Shown: positions 10,228 through 21,345 of the stretch, piece after piece
Numbering within the stretch: position 1 is the first letter of the stretch
Layout: each line of letters begins with the position of its first letter
Assembly: GCF_964340395.1 (NCBI RefSeq)
Contig: NC_135551.1
Location: forward strand, 16,317,003-16,381,002
DNA length: 64,000 nucleotides
Source: Glandiceps talaboti
Lineage: Eukaryota; Hemichordata; Enteropneusta; Spengelidae
Direction: 5' to 3'
Made by a program: the position numbers and the translations under genes
Notes under the pieces: model-generated
Seen by the model: only the letters and a program-made list of their open reading frames with translations
Databases searched by the model: none
Told to the model about the DNA's origin: nothing

Positions 10228-11146
10228 ACGATGCATACAGGAGTGAATTGAGATAAAGCCGTTGCATATCCAATGTACACTAAAAGACAATGGCGCTGGT
10301 ATATGGCAACACGGTGTTGCTTGCTCTGATTGTTTGTGCTTCCCGGACTGAATGCATGTACAGGTATGACCGTCTTGAACTGCTGCACATTCGGGACTAG
10401 TAGCGGGTTTTCACCTAAGCACTTATACCGACGGTCAACTACGATCCCCTCGTTAATGAGATATTCATATGCAAATACGGACGTTAACCTGAATGAACAC
10501 GACCTAAACAACAATACAGACTCATTAGTCTTTTAACAATATTTAACGTCATTGAGACCATCTGTAATTCTATATGCAAATCTTTAGATTCCACCAATCA
10601 AATATTGTAGTATTGCTCAGACACTGCAGCAGTAGCTGGCGGTTTTAGAAACAGGAGTTCTCTCAACTTGAGAACATTGTATCGTCATTGGCTAACGTTG
10701 GAAGACTCTGGCATGCAAATTATAATGAGATGTGCATTGAAATATTGAAGTATCAGGTAAAATCATCCTTAACGGAAGACAAACTTTGCACTGTATCTAG
10801 ACAAAGAGTAGAACTGTGTTGATTGGCAAGGGCATTTAGAGACTACTCTCTAAGATCTGATATTTTACTGACTTAATAATTAGAAAGTGCGAACCATGAA
10901 AATTAAAAGGTCGAAATATTCACGGAAATAAACCGTTAATCCTCATTCGACATGCGTTCGTAGGTTGTCTAGCCTGGTTGCTTTCAAAGTGGAAGTGAAG
11001 AACGGTAATGGTGCTACTTATGTTCTGCTTTAATTCCATGAATTTGACAAGACATTTTTTGTGGCAACCTTTATTTGTGGCAACCTTTATTTGTCAGAGG
11101 TGAAACTCCAGAGTAAAAGTAGTAAAACATAGTTATAGTTATAGCT

Positions 11147-11215
11147 CACCAGAGCTTGTTGAATTCAAAGTACATGTATAATATACATGTACTTGGAATT
11201 CAACAAGCTCTGGTG
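11147..11215. repeat. 69-bp near-perfect palindrome
   Basis: Two 34-base arms pair with a single mismatch (A at 11167 opposite G at 11195) around one central base. The left arm starts 'caccagagcttgttgaattc' and the right arm ends with its reverse complement. It lies inside the element at 10402-12543. It could form a cruciform or, if transcribed, a long hairpin RNA. Confidence 0.9.
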
Positions 11216-11796
11216 ATTCTCCCCAGTACGTAGTCGAGCAGCACAGTTACGCAACCATATCGTACCATATTACTTGCACTTACTCTTTGTCATGTTAATT
11301 TCCATACATCAACTTTCGTTGGAGACAAATATATACGTCAATTGATTATTGACCTTTTCGTTGGTCATTTCGATTTATCCGTATTAGCATAACAATGGAT
11401 TTTCGTCGGCTTTCGTTCTAAATATATTCGTTCAAAAATTTGCATACGTCCACTTTCGTCGACGTTAAATATTGTCAAAAGATAATGAGTTTCGTCGATT
11501 TATACGTCGCATTTTATTTGCATGAGGATATCATATTTTTGTTTCTATTTGTTTTCCCTGTCTGCACAGTCAAGTAACTTGTTTTGTGAATGCATGAAGC
11601 CAATGAGGCGAGGGAGCCCTGTAATAAATAACCGATCTCCAGTCCAAAAGTGTTGCAAAAAGCTGTGAAACTTTAACAAACGTTGATGTAGTCATGACTT
11701 ATGTATTCGACGATCGGGTTGTTGTGTTATTGTCGACCAGCACCATTATGAAACCCACTATACATCCTTTATAACTGGCTATCAAGGTATCAATAA

Positions 11797-12159
11797 TCAT
11801 AACGTGTTCAACATGATCACAATATTCCGAGTCCACCCTGTCATAAATTCTGGTCGTTTCCTATTTGTGCGAACAATTTCTTTTCTGATGACGTTGGACA
11901 ACACCCTTATTCTACGTCTTACTACAGTAACAGAACGAATAATGTAAATGTCCTGCACATCTCGAGAAAGAATGCGTAAATTTGCACGGACATGATCTGC
12001 TATCATTTGATAATTGTTAGCATACTGACCCATAGCTTCCAAAATCGGACGTTCGATACGTGTCACAGGAACCCGGATAACACGTCCGCACCCGGCCATT
12101 TTTTCACGACAATTCCCTGGAGCACGTGTTCGAATTACTTTGATAACTAATTCTAACAT
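11797..12159 (-). CDS. Unrecognised 120-aa basic ORF inside the TIR element
   Basis: ORF of 120 codons with a basic, Arg/Ile/Val-rich composition ('RSVTVVRRRIRVLSNVIRKE' near the C-terminal third) and a C-terminal 'KRPEFMTGWTRNIVIML'. It contains no zinc finger, catalytic triad or helix-turn-helix that I can assign. It lies within the terminal inverted repeats of the 2.1-kb element, near the right end and reading inward, as a transposon-encoded protein or exon would. It may equally be a chance ORF. Confidence 0.3.
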   Translation of the reverse strand: MLELVIKVIRTRAPGNCREKMAGCGRVIRVPVTRIERPILEAMGQYANNYQMIADHVRANLRILSRDVQDIYIIRSVTVVRRRIRVLSNVIRKEIVRTNRKRPEFMTGWTRNIVIMLNTL

Positions 12160-12639
12160 ATTACATGAATTCTATATTTAAAAGAATTAGAAGGAAAGTG
12201 AACAGATGGTTCAAATCATGCAAAATCAATACGTTCTCGTCTCAAGCTTGCAATTCCAAGCCTATCAACCAATCGCCATGTTCTTTTAGTTCATTAACAC
12301 CTGCAAACAGGTGTACAAGAAATGTATTGACAAATCTGTAAGCTTGTGATAATGAAATGCAAATTACTTGACAAAGGAAACATTCTCTTTCACCCACTCG
12401 AGCTGAAGACGTTAAATATTGTCAATAGATTAATGAGGTTTCAGTCGATTTATACATGGCATCTATTCATGCTTACGTTCGTATTTGCATATCAATAGTT
12501 TGACGTCTGCATATATCATTCGTCTACGCTTAGGTGAAAACCCACTAGTTAGACAGTAATTATCAACCTTCATTCTTTGGTAATTTGGATTACATTTTCA
12601 ACGACCACTTGGATGTTCAAGGGTCTATTGTTCACTCAG

Positions 12640-15150
12640 GTGTTACCCTGTTTTGCGTACGACGTCAAAGGAAACGTGGGAAGCGAGACGGTGCTTTAGC
12701 TCGTTTTTGACGTCGCAGTTATTGGCCTCCACTACCCAGTATATACCTCTCTAATATAATGTCTGATCTCTCAGGAAGAAATGTGACAAACTTTTCTGAT
12801 AAATTTAAGTCTAGGGGGGATTTTAGAGATTGTTCTGTGTTTTGTTTCACTGAAACTTGGCTTGACCCTACCATTCCTGAGTCAGCTGTTGAACCCCCTG
12901 GTTACACAATGTACAGAATGGACAGGTTACCTGAACTTTCTCACAAGTCTAAAGGTGGAGGTGTGTGTTTCATGGTGAACCAGAGATAGTGTAGCGACAC
13001 AGAAGTTCTCTCTAAAACATGTTCTCCTGATTTTCAAACTTTATCTATCAGCTGTAAACCGTTTTATCTTCCAAGAGAATTTAGTTCTGTGGTTCTTATT
13101 GGAGTTTATATCCCACCACATACAACAGCATCTATTGCTATCCACAAACTTTCCGAACACATCACAGCTCTAGAGAATTGCTTCCCTGTTTCTGCTGTCA
13201 TAATCACCGGTGACTTCAATCATGCCAATTTAAGGAGACAGCTTCCGAAATGTAAACAACAAATTATATGCGCAACGAGAGGAGAGAAAACGTTGGACCA
13301 CTGTTATTGTACCATCCCTGATGCCTATCATTCCATTGCTCGTGCGCCTCTGGATAACTCTGATCACGCGATTGTATATTTACTGCCAATGTACAGACAG
13401 AAATTGAAGACGGAAAAACCACGGAAAAAGAGTGTTCGTAAATGGACGAACGACAACATTGAAAAGTTGAGAGCCTGTTTTGACTGTACCGATTGGAATG
13501 TATTTAAAGATTCGTGTGACAATATTGATGACTATGCAGATACTATTGTCTCTTATGTAAGTTTCTGTGAGAGTATCATATATCTGTATACCAACGAAGG
13601 ACGTCAATATTTATGCAAATGATAAACCATGGTTTACTCGGGAACTCAAGCAAATTTTGCAAAAGAAAGATAATGCCTTCAAAGCTGGTGACTTGCTAAC
13701 TTACAAAAAAGCTAAGTATGAGTCGTGCAGAGCAATTAAATCCGCTAAAGTGAAATACAGGGACAAGTTGGAGGAGCAGTTTATGATACAAAGAAAGTTT
13801 GGCAAGGTCTTGAAAAAATTACAGGTTATAAGATAAGAAGCAGTCTTACACAAAATTTTGACCCAAGTCTCCCCAACAAATTAAATCAGTTTTACAGTCG
13901 ATTTGACTCCAATAACACTACATCTGCACATGGTTTACTTACAGACGTTTGTTCAGAGCGTCTTTCTCCACCTTTCATCGTAGAGGAAACTGAAGTCAGA
14001 AAATCATTTTTGCTGCAGAATACTAGAAAGGCTGCAGGTCTTGATAACGTATCTACCATCAACACTTAAGTACTGTGCTGACCAACTTGCCCTTGTATTT
14101 AACGTAACGACCCCTTCAACGGTGTAAAGTACCCGCATGCTTCAGGTCCTCCATAATAGTTCCAGTCCCAAAGTGACTTCAAGGAAAATATCATGTTTGA
14201 ACGATTATAGACCTGTAGCTCTAACTTCTGTAATCATGAAGGTCTTTGAGCGATTCATATTAAGATACCTTAAATCTGCTACCGAACTCTTGGTTTACAC
14301 TTTGTTCTACAACATCTAGAATCATCTGGTACATATGCACGTATTATTTTCATAGATTATAGTTCAGCATTTAATACGATCGTTCCAAAGCAATTGTTTG
14401 AGAAGCTCAAATCATTCGATCTTAATAAGTCCCTGTGTTTTTTGCTTTTGGACTTTTTGTTGAATAGGCCACACACCGTTAGGCTTGGGGATAAAACATC
14501 AGGTTCCATCACTGTTAGTACTGGCGCACCTCAAGGTTGTGTCCCATCCCCGATGTTATATTCCTTGTTTACCAACGATTGTGTCTCCCATAATGAGTCT
14601 GTATAAAGTTCGTAAAATTTGCAGATGACACTAGTTATTGGGCTGATTACAAATGGCAACGAAGTCATCTACTGTTCCTAGGTGGCCTTGTTAGTCGACT
14701 TGTGCTCAAAAAAATAACCTTGAGCTGAATATTAAGAAAACAAAAGAAATGCTCATCGACTTTCGCAGAAAACCAATTTTAATTGTCCCTTTTGAAATCC
14801 ATGATCAACATGTTGACCAGGTGGAATCGTTTACCTTCTCAGGTTCAACAGTTACAAATACATTGAGATGGGATACCCACATACATGCAATTTTGGTAAA
14901 GTCACAACAACGTTTGTTTTTCCTGAGGCAACTTAAGAAATTTGGGTTAAGTCAACATATTCTCATTCGTTTTTACAGAGCAACCATTGAGGGTATTATT
15001 ACATTTTCTTTTACTGTCTGGTACGGTAATGCGACACAAAAGGATATAATTAATCTTGAAAGAATAGCTAAGACCGCTTCAAGAATAATCGGGTGTGAGG
15101 TTCCATCGGTTGATTCTGTTTATGCTGCTGGCCTTACACGGAGATAGTGT
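12640..15150 (+). pseudogene. L2/CR1-like LINE with endonuclease and RT domains, broken
   Basis: Fragments in the order of an APE-type non-LTR retrotransposon. Near 12650 is a basic 'RRQRKRGKRDG' block and then 'PLPSI.LSN', with an in-frame TGA between them. At 12759-12989 is the endonuclease start ('CFTETWLDP', 'KSKGGGVCFMVN', ended by a stop). At 13089-13622 the endonuclease continues with 'LIGVYIPPH', 'ITGDFN' and 'SDHAIVYL'. At 13567-13836 is the 'NDKPWFT' linker. RT pieces follow: '[10 protein letters not shown]' (about 14205), 'FIDYSSAFNTI' (about 14350), 'GAPQGCVPSP' (about 14525), 'KFADDT' (about 14615). The thumb and C-terminal region is at 14749-15147. Multiple stops and frameshifts make it non-functional. 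It is a relative of 16155-17918 but on the opposite strand and a different subfamily. Confidence 0.9.
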
Positions 15151-15189
15151 AATTGTATTTTATAACCATTTTAAAGCATTGTAAGACTT

Positions 15190-15935
15190 CTAATCATGAC
15201 TATGATTTGATCTTTTATGCCTCTAAATGGCCCCCATTGTCTTATGTTTAAAAAACGTGTCATCTTTGAGGTGTCCCCTTCCCCCGGTGATAATTGTCAT
15301 GCTCCCAAAACAAGATGGAAGGTAGTTAGCTGAGTACCTCTCTGTATAGGTTAGAGCTCATTATGTGAAATCCACATATCCTTTATAAATTAATCTCATT
15401 TGTACTGTTACTGGTTATCACTTATTGTAATGTATCACTGTACCATATAATTTTATATCTCCACTGTAGTGTAGGTGACAGAAGGGGTGGCTAAAATAAT
15501 TCTGGATATTCATTTGACGAGTGTTAACATTTTTTGAGAGGAGAGTGGAGAGGAGCTACAAAATTGTTTAACTGTAAATTGTGTACATTTCAAAACTGTA
15601 GAACTGATAGGAATCGATTGATACAAGGTGCAAGAGATAAAATCAAAATCACTGAATATTACAATGTAACGCAACTTGAAATGTTTGCCATCATTATATA
15701 CGGTTTGTTTTTACATCCTTGTCAAACATTGTAAAAATAAATATAAAAAAATCGACCAACCTACCCAATGTGATGGGTTAGGTTGCCCGTTGAACAGCTT
15801 TTTATTTTTTTTCTGGCCTAACAAACAATTAGTTATTAATTTAGTCAATGTAACATGTAATGTTTGATGATAGAATAAAGTTGAAGCTCAGTAATCAGTA
15901 CACTGCAATTCAAATTATCAAAATTTGACATTTTT
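15190..15935 (+). repeat. Repeat shared with the hAT-like element interior (26650-27110)
   Basis: Aligned blocks include 'ctctaaatggcc', 'ttatatctccactgtagtgt', 'aggtgacagaagg.gtggct', 'tttaac.gtaaattgtgtac' and 'gatgggttaggtt.cccgtt'. It directly follows the broken LINE, so it is either that LINE's 3' untranslated region or a separate older insertion. Confidence 0.6.
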
Positions 15936-15944
15936 TACCTTCCA

Positions 15945-15959
15945 TAAGGAAGGTTATAT

Positions 15960-15961
<2 letters not shown>
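15945..15961 (+). repeat. Left stub of a dispersed repeat interrupted by a LINE
   Basis: 'taccttccataaggaaggtt' is the hairpin-type end seen at 7771-7794. The repeat resumes at 18016 with the body of the same family, so the LINE at 15962-18015 sits inside it. Confidence 0.55.
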
Positions 15962-15992
<31 letters not shown>

Positions 15993-18015
15993 AAACTTTA
16001 TTGAGTCCCTTTTAGGGTAATTGGGTTATCTGCTACAAAAGATTATTAAAAACAGTAAAATGTACATACAGTGATGTTATGAATACCATAATCTAAAACA
16101 ATATGTGAAGCGATTAAAAGAAATATAAATACATTAACAATACAGACCGATACATTAGTTTCTATTAAAAGTTTTGTTAAGGAGTGTGATGGCTTGAGGT
16201 ATAAATGAATCATGATAACGGGTAGTACGAGAAGCTAGCTGTCTAAATCTACCACTCCTATCAATTCTCCTGACATTGATTTCCTGTCTCAGTGGGTTTG
16301 TTTCGTCCCTCATTATGTGCAACACTTTGTCTGCCATTCGCTCGTGTAAGACTTCATCCGCCTTAAGTTGTTTCTTTCCAATGACATTGCCTGCTTTACT
16401 GATCAATTTATCCAACCTCTTCTTATTTTGTTGTGTACTATTTCCACCCCAGCAAACAATGCAGTAACTTATAACACTATTTATGACAGCTCCATAAAAC
16501 AACGAAAGTATATCCCGATTAACATTAAAAGACCGCAACTTTCTTAAACAGTACAACCTGGAGTTAAGCTTCTTGGAAAGAATATCAATATGGTGTTGCC
16601 AATTTAGTTTACAGTCTAAGCCAAGCCCCAAGTACTGATAATTGTCAACTCTGGCTACCTCAGCACCCTTAATCGAGACTAAGCTGGGATCACCCCGCCT
16701 TTTACGAAAATCAATTACCATTTCCTTAGTCTTAGCAACATTTAATATTAGGTGGTTTTGGTCACAATATTCAACAAAGCGATCAATTTGATGAAGGTAG
16801 TCGGTGTCATCATCATCATCACCTAGTAACCCAATCATGGCAGAGTCATCAGCAAATTTGATTAGAGGGCATGTTTGCACTGAAGATCTATGATCGGCTG
16901 TGTATAATGTGAACAGAAAAGGTGCCAATACTGTACCCTGTGGGGCTCCTGTACTTGAGTTAATATCATTTGCTGTCAGTGAATGAAATCTAACATATTG
17001 GGCCCTATTCGTGAGATAATCGATAACCCATGTAATCATAGAAGCTGGTATATTCATTCGCATTAATTTCCTACCCAGCAGATGTGGTTGAATGGTATTG
17101 AATGCGCTTGAAAAATCAAAAAACATTATACGGACTGAGTTACCTGCCTTATCTAAATGTGAATAGATCTTATATAATGCAAATAGGATAGCATCATCAG
17201 TACTTCTGTTTTGTCTGTATGCAAACTGTAGAGGATCTGTGAAATTTGACACCAAGGAATTCAGTTGTTTAAGGACAATGCGTTCACACACCTTCATAAG
17301 AGCTGACGTTAGAGCAACAGGACGTAGGTCATTCATGCACGTCACAGAGCTCTTCTTAGGGACTGGGACAATACAGGACCTCTTCCAGATGGAAGGAACA
17401 GACATACTTTTGAAACACATATTAAAAATCACACTATAAATATTGGCTAACTGGTCGGCACATACTTTCAATATACGGGGCGGAATTAGGTCTGGGCCTA
17501 CAGCTTTGTTTGGGTTTACTTTTAGAAACAGTTGCCTGACTTCTTCTTCTGTGGTGATAAAAACCGATTCATCAGTGTTTGCACAATTATTACATATAGT
17601 CTTCAAGTCTGTAAGTTCTTGACTAAAATCATGACAGTCAAACCTATTATAGAAACAATTGAGATCGTTCACATAGTCAATTGATGTCTTTGGTACAGAA
17701 GAGTTCAAATTACTGTTCTTCCTGGTATAACCACTCATTAGTTTCATTGAAGCCCACACACGTCTCATATCATTTCCAATAAACTTTTCCTCTACTTTAC
17801 GCTTATATTTCTCCTTTTCAATCTTTATGACACGTTTTATTTCTTTCTGCACTTCCCTCAGTTGGTCTTTATTCTTCAGTGCGAAGATACCTTTTTTTCT
17901 GTTGATAAGTTCTTTCACTTTTGTGGTAATCCATATGGTTTATTATTTGGAAAATTTTTGACTATTTTGGTCGGCACCACAGTTTCAATACAGAAATTGA
18001 TATATGCTCCAATAG
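15962..18015 (-). mobile_element. 5'-truncated L2/CR1-like LINE with (TCTTA)n tail
   Basis: Minus-strand element. The 3' end is a pentanucleotide tail, seen on the plus strand as (AGATA)n/(TAAGA)n at 15963-15995. Such short tandem-repeat tails are typical of L2/CR1-group elements. The coding frame begins upstream of 17918 in another frame: 'FCIETVVPTKIVKNFPNNKP' reads at about 18000-17940, then a 2-base insertion shifts frame just before 'ITTKVKELINRKKG'. The endonuclease is missing. Flanks show an AT-rich direct repeat ('atatat') consistent with a short target duplication. Confidence 0.85.
16155..17918 (-). CDS. LINE reverse transcriptase (truncated ORF2, uninterrupted)
   Basis: A 587-codon ORF covering linker, reverse transcriptase, thumb and C-terminal region of an L2/CR1-like non-LTR retrotransposon. 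Visible RT motifs are 'NDLRPVALTSALMKVCER', 'IMFFDFSSAFNTIQP', 'TGAPQGTVLAPFLFTLYTAD' and 'IKFADDSAM', with the catalytic FADD at residues 355-358. The 'DNYQYLGLGLD' motif and a C-terminal 'RYHDSFIPQAITLLN' motif mark the natural protein end. The listed Met is internal to the original protein because a frameshift lies just upstream. The RT is otherwise intact, which indicates a fairly young copy, but without the endonuclease it cannot be autonomous. Confidence 0.9.
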   Translation of the reverse strand: MKELINRKKGIFALKNKDQLREVQKEIKRVIKIEKEKYKRKVEEKFIGNDMRRVWASMKLMSGYTRKNSNLNSSVPKTSIDYVNDLNCFYNRFDCHDFSQELTDLKTICNNCANTDESVFITTEEEVRQLFLKVNPNKAVGPDLIPPRILKVCADQLANIYSVIFNMCFKSMSVPSIWKRSCIVPVPKKSSVTCMNDLRPVALTSALMKVCERIVLKQLNSLVSNFTDPLQFAYRQNRSTDDAILFALYKIYSHLDKAGNSVRIMFFDFSSAFNTIQPHLLGRKLMRMNIPASMITWVIDYLTNRAQYVRFHSLTANDINSSTGAPQGTVLAPFLFTLYTADHRSSVQTCPLIKFADDSAMIGLLGDDDDDTDYLHQIDRFVEYCDQNHLILNVAKTKEMVIDFRKRRGDPSLVSIKGAEVARVDNYQYLGLGLDCKLNWQHHIDILSKKLNSRLYCLRKLRSFNVNRDILSLFYGAVINSVISYCIVCWGGNSTQQNKKRLDKLISKAGNVIGKKQLKADEVLHERMADKVLHIMRDETNPLRQEINVRRIDRSGRFRQLASRTTRYHDSFIPQAITLLNKTFNRN

Positions 18016-18330
18016 GGATGAAATGTTTGTGTGTATGTATGTGTGTGTGTCTGTATCAACATTTTCTAAAGAACAACTGGCTCAATTCAAACGTCAAATT
18101 GTGTAGACGTGTTTTGTAGAGTAATGGCAAGATCTGATTAGCTTTTGATCTCATGAATATCAATGAGCAATTTATGTAATTAATGGTTTTCGGTAATTAG
18201 GCTATATCTCAAGGGTGCAATTCTTCAAATTCATTATAACTTGGTACATACATGTGCGATACCAAAGCGCAACTACCTGAAAATGTTATCGATTTAGCTT
18301 TTAGTTTGAATAATTTATTGGCATATTTCT
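18016..18330 (+). repeat. Right part of the LINE-split dispersed repeat
   Basis: It contains a (GTAT/GT) tract, 'caacattttctaaagaacaa', 'ctggctcaattcaaac', 'gatctgattagcttttgatc', and 'taattaggctatatctcaag'. These correspond in order to 8735-8935. Together with 15945-15961 it reconstitutes one element interrupted by the LINE. Confidence 0.6.
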
Positions 18331-19950
18331 GTAGACTCAGTGGGCACACACACGAAAGTTGTTGTTTCTGGACAGGAAATATGGCCATATCATTTTCAAA
18401 TTTCACAAACTAATGCACAGATAAAGCTGAATGAGAAATCATATCTTTTTAGATTTTCGATTAGAAGTTTAGGAAGTATGATATTGATCTCGAACTGCCT
18501 CCTTTTTACCCATGTTCTTTTCCAATTTCTCCCGATAACAAACTACCGCTGTTTGTTGCAAGGCTTGTAATTGTTTATCTAGCTCAGTATCTCAGGAAAT
18601 AAATACACTCTCACATATTTATCAAGAGTAATAATGTATGATTTATACTGAAATATATCTGGTCAAAATATGGAAAATAGACCAAGCATAGCCTTGGAAG
18701 AAAATTTCGTGACAATGTATCATTAATGGTGACCGATACATTGATCTCTATATAATTAGTGTATAGTGAGGGCGCGCCAGTTAAGAAAATCTTGACAATT
18801 TTCCAGTAGTGATTAAAGGAATGTGAAATAGTCTATGTGCGACGAGTAGACAAACCGACTTGTAAACTCATGGTGGGAAAGAAGGAAGTTCAACATACAT
18901 GCACATGCTGATGTTTGTGTTAGTGCAGCTTATAATTTGAAACTTATAGGATTTGGAGCAGATGGTACATCTGTCGGTCGAATTGGGAATGTATACACAT
19001 TACCCAGTGACGAAGTAGGGCAATAATACTGTATCACTTCACTGTATTAAAGTTGTTAAACTGTTACAATGTTTACCATGAAATATGTAAATGTTATGAT
19101 GCATAATTATAGCAATGTTATGTGGGTTTAAATTTTGTTTATTATAATTGCCATGGAAACGGGTGTGCACATCCCAAGTATGTAGGGATCACGAAAGCTT
19201 AGTGAAGTCAAGGATGGCAAGCCTTCCTGTACTGAGAATAGGAGGCGGACATTTAAACAACATTTTTGACAACTAACTTTCATTGGGACTTGAACAATCA
19301 CAGATATAGAGGTAAATTTCTTGCATAAATCATGAAATTGCAAGACTATACCCTTACCATTCAGTTTAAATCTCATGTGACTGTTGAATAGTTATTGTTG
19401 CTGATACACACGCAACTACTGTATACTGTAAACATGGTATGAGACAGATTACAAGAACAAGTTATATGCATGAGTCTATTTGAGGTTTTGTTTTTTTCTG
19501 CATATTCCATCTTAATAATTGATGTAAACCATAAACTGCCCACTCTACTATGGCAGTAACTTCAACTGCCAAGTTGAAAGATAACGTTTATATGAAAAAT
19601 CATTGCTCAAAAATTCTAGACTGACTCCAAAGAATATTTAAGTGTTAAACTACCAACTAACAGTTTGAAAACGGTTAATTTGTACTTGAATCGTACATAA
19701 TTGGTAGATATATCATCTTCTTTAATATAGCTATATAGCTATCATTTGGGATGCTTTTTCTGCCCAAAATCAAGATTGAAAAAGAAAACCCTGCTGGCTA
19801 AATATTTCCAAGTACTGATTACAGCCCAATGCGAGACCTTTCTTGCAAAGCCGACATCTATTTGTAAAGGAATCTCCCATTGTTCTGCATGGATGCTGCA
19901 GTTACTTTCCACTGTTAGTTTCATGTAGTGTACCATGCAACACATCTCTT
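18331..19950. other. No recognised gene
   Basis: Short ORFs of 60-82 codons on both strands overlap one another and match nothing I recognise. A GC-rich 'gggcgcgccag' sits at 18771 without further context. Confidence 0.4.
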
Positions 19951-21004
19951 AAGTAGAGGGGGAGGGGTACTGTAAAATAAAAAATATTAAAACATGTGAA
20001 GCTTTTTTATGGGGGGAGCACTATGAAAATTCTTGTTTTCAAATGGGGCATGAAATATTTTGTGTGCGGCGGGGGGGGGGGGTTAAAAATTTTTTTGACC
20101 GAAATAGTTTTCCCAAAGTCCCCTTCTCCTGTCGTTAATCCTGCCCCCAGCCTAATTTACTAACCATATGAGGACTAGAGTGGAAGCTGCAATGTTATTA
20201 AAAAGATAATAAAACTTCCGAAAGCTATGCCTTATTTTACCATACTTTGGTCCAATAATCCTCAACAAATAATCTATAACTCAAATCTGTATACTGAGGG
20301 ACTGATGATATGGACATGGTTACATCATCATAATCTTTTTCCGTTCAGGAGATTTTTTATGGTGGTTACGAGGGCACTTTTACAATATACGAAACCACAC
20401 CATACATCCAAACAATGCCATATACTGTGTAGCATAGTTTTAAATCATCATTCTCGTGACATTCGGAATGGTCTTGGTCTTGAGTGAGGAATATGAACTC
20501 TTGTACCTGGTACGGTATGGGTTGTTGTTTTTCGCTTTGTAGCGTTGTAGGTGAAAGGTTAACACTACATTCCTGATTAGGATACAATTACTATATTGAA
20601 CATTAGTATGTTATTAATTAGCTTACATTTAATTTGAGATGGAACTAACGTGCCACTAGCTACTGACATCACACAAAGGAAATTCGATTTTATCGTCTGC
20701 CTTATCGGCGGGCTATGTGCTGATTCGTTGATTATGTATGACGTATGACTATATAATGAATTCAACAGAAACGGCAACAATGTTAACAACAACAACGTAT
20801 AACACAAAATCTGAATCAATAAATGTAATTCATGACAGCGGTTATCTCAGAGATATGTTCTCATTATATGAACTGTCATAACGAAGCATTCATGTTCACT
20901 GCAGGTCAGTTTGCATTACCGTTTTCACTGGCTTTCGTTGACATTGTGATGTAGTGTTTTAAAGAAATTTGAACGTCAGGGCTTTTGGACTCAGATATTC
21001 GGTA

Positions 21005-21010
21005 AAATAC

Positions 21011-21041
<31 letters not shown>

Positions 21042-21055
21042 TGTATGTGCATCCA
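21005..21055 (+). repeat. (GTAT)n microsatellite
   Basis: About ten consecutive GTAT units with one trailing variant. It lies at the left edge of a LINE fragment. Confidence 0.95.
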
Positions 21056-21105
21056 TGTATGTATGCAGATCTAAGCTATGTCATATGTAGAAATACATCG
21101 CCTTT

Positions 21106-21345
21106 GTGTTAAAGAACATTGATTTTTCGTTGTGGATAAAGAAAAAGGTTCTTGATGAGGCTGCGTTGTTGTCAGTGATATCATACAGCTGTGAGACGTG
21201 GCTTTACAATGGATACCTCCTGGCAGAAAATATGTACATTACCGGGATCAAAGCCATGCTAGGTGTGCGTAAATCATCACCGTACTATATATGCTTATTA
21301 ACTACATTGAAACAGCGTATTCGGTCAACGCAGAAAATATCATCA
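21106..21345 (+). pseudogene. LINE ORF2 C-terminal fragment
   Basis: The start of a 147-codon ORF reads 'KKKVLDEAALLSVISYSCET' then 'WLYNGYLLAENMYITGIKAM' then 'LGVRKSSPYYICLL'. This matches the conserved block after the RT domain of several non-LTR retrotransposons (kvlDaallsaiLYscEtWl...KalLGVRktTp..lcL). Similarity ends near residue 65 and the rest is unrelated repeat sequence. No RT catalytic motifs are present, so this is a short dead fragment. Confidence 0.65.

Larger units (their letters stand above)
10402..12543. mobile_element. 2.1-kb DNA-transposon-like element with terminal inverted repeats
   Basis: A perfect 16-bp inverted repeat (GGGTTTTCACCTAAGC) lies at 10405-10420 and, inverted, at 12528-12543. 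Weaker inverted similarity continues about 80 bases inward ('atatgcaaatacg.acgt'). ACTAGT lies at 10396-10401 and 12544-12549 and is a candidate target duplication, although it is itself palindromic. Internal direct repeats share 'gacgttaaatattgtcaa' and 'gtcgatttata' at 11459-11510 and 12408-12460. The only sizeable ORF is 11797-12159 on the minus strand. No transposase family was recognised. Confidence 0.65.

Noticed and set aside
10170-10514. 114-codon minus-strand ORF
   Set aside because: It straddles the right end of the fold-back element and the left end of the TIR element, so it joins unrelated sequences by chance.
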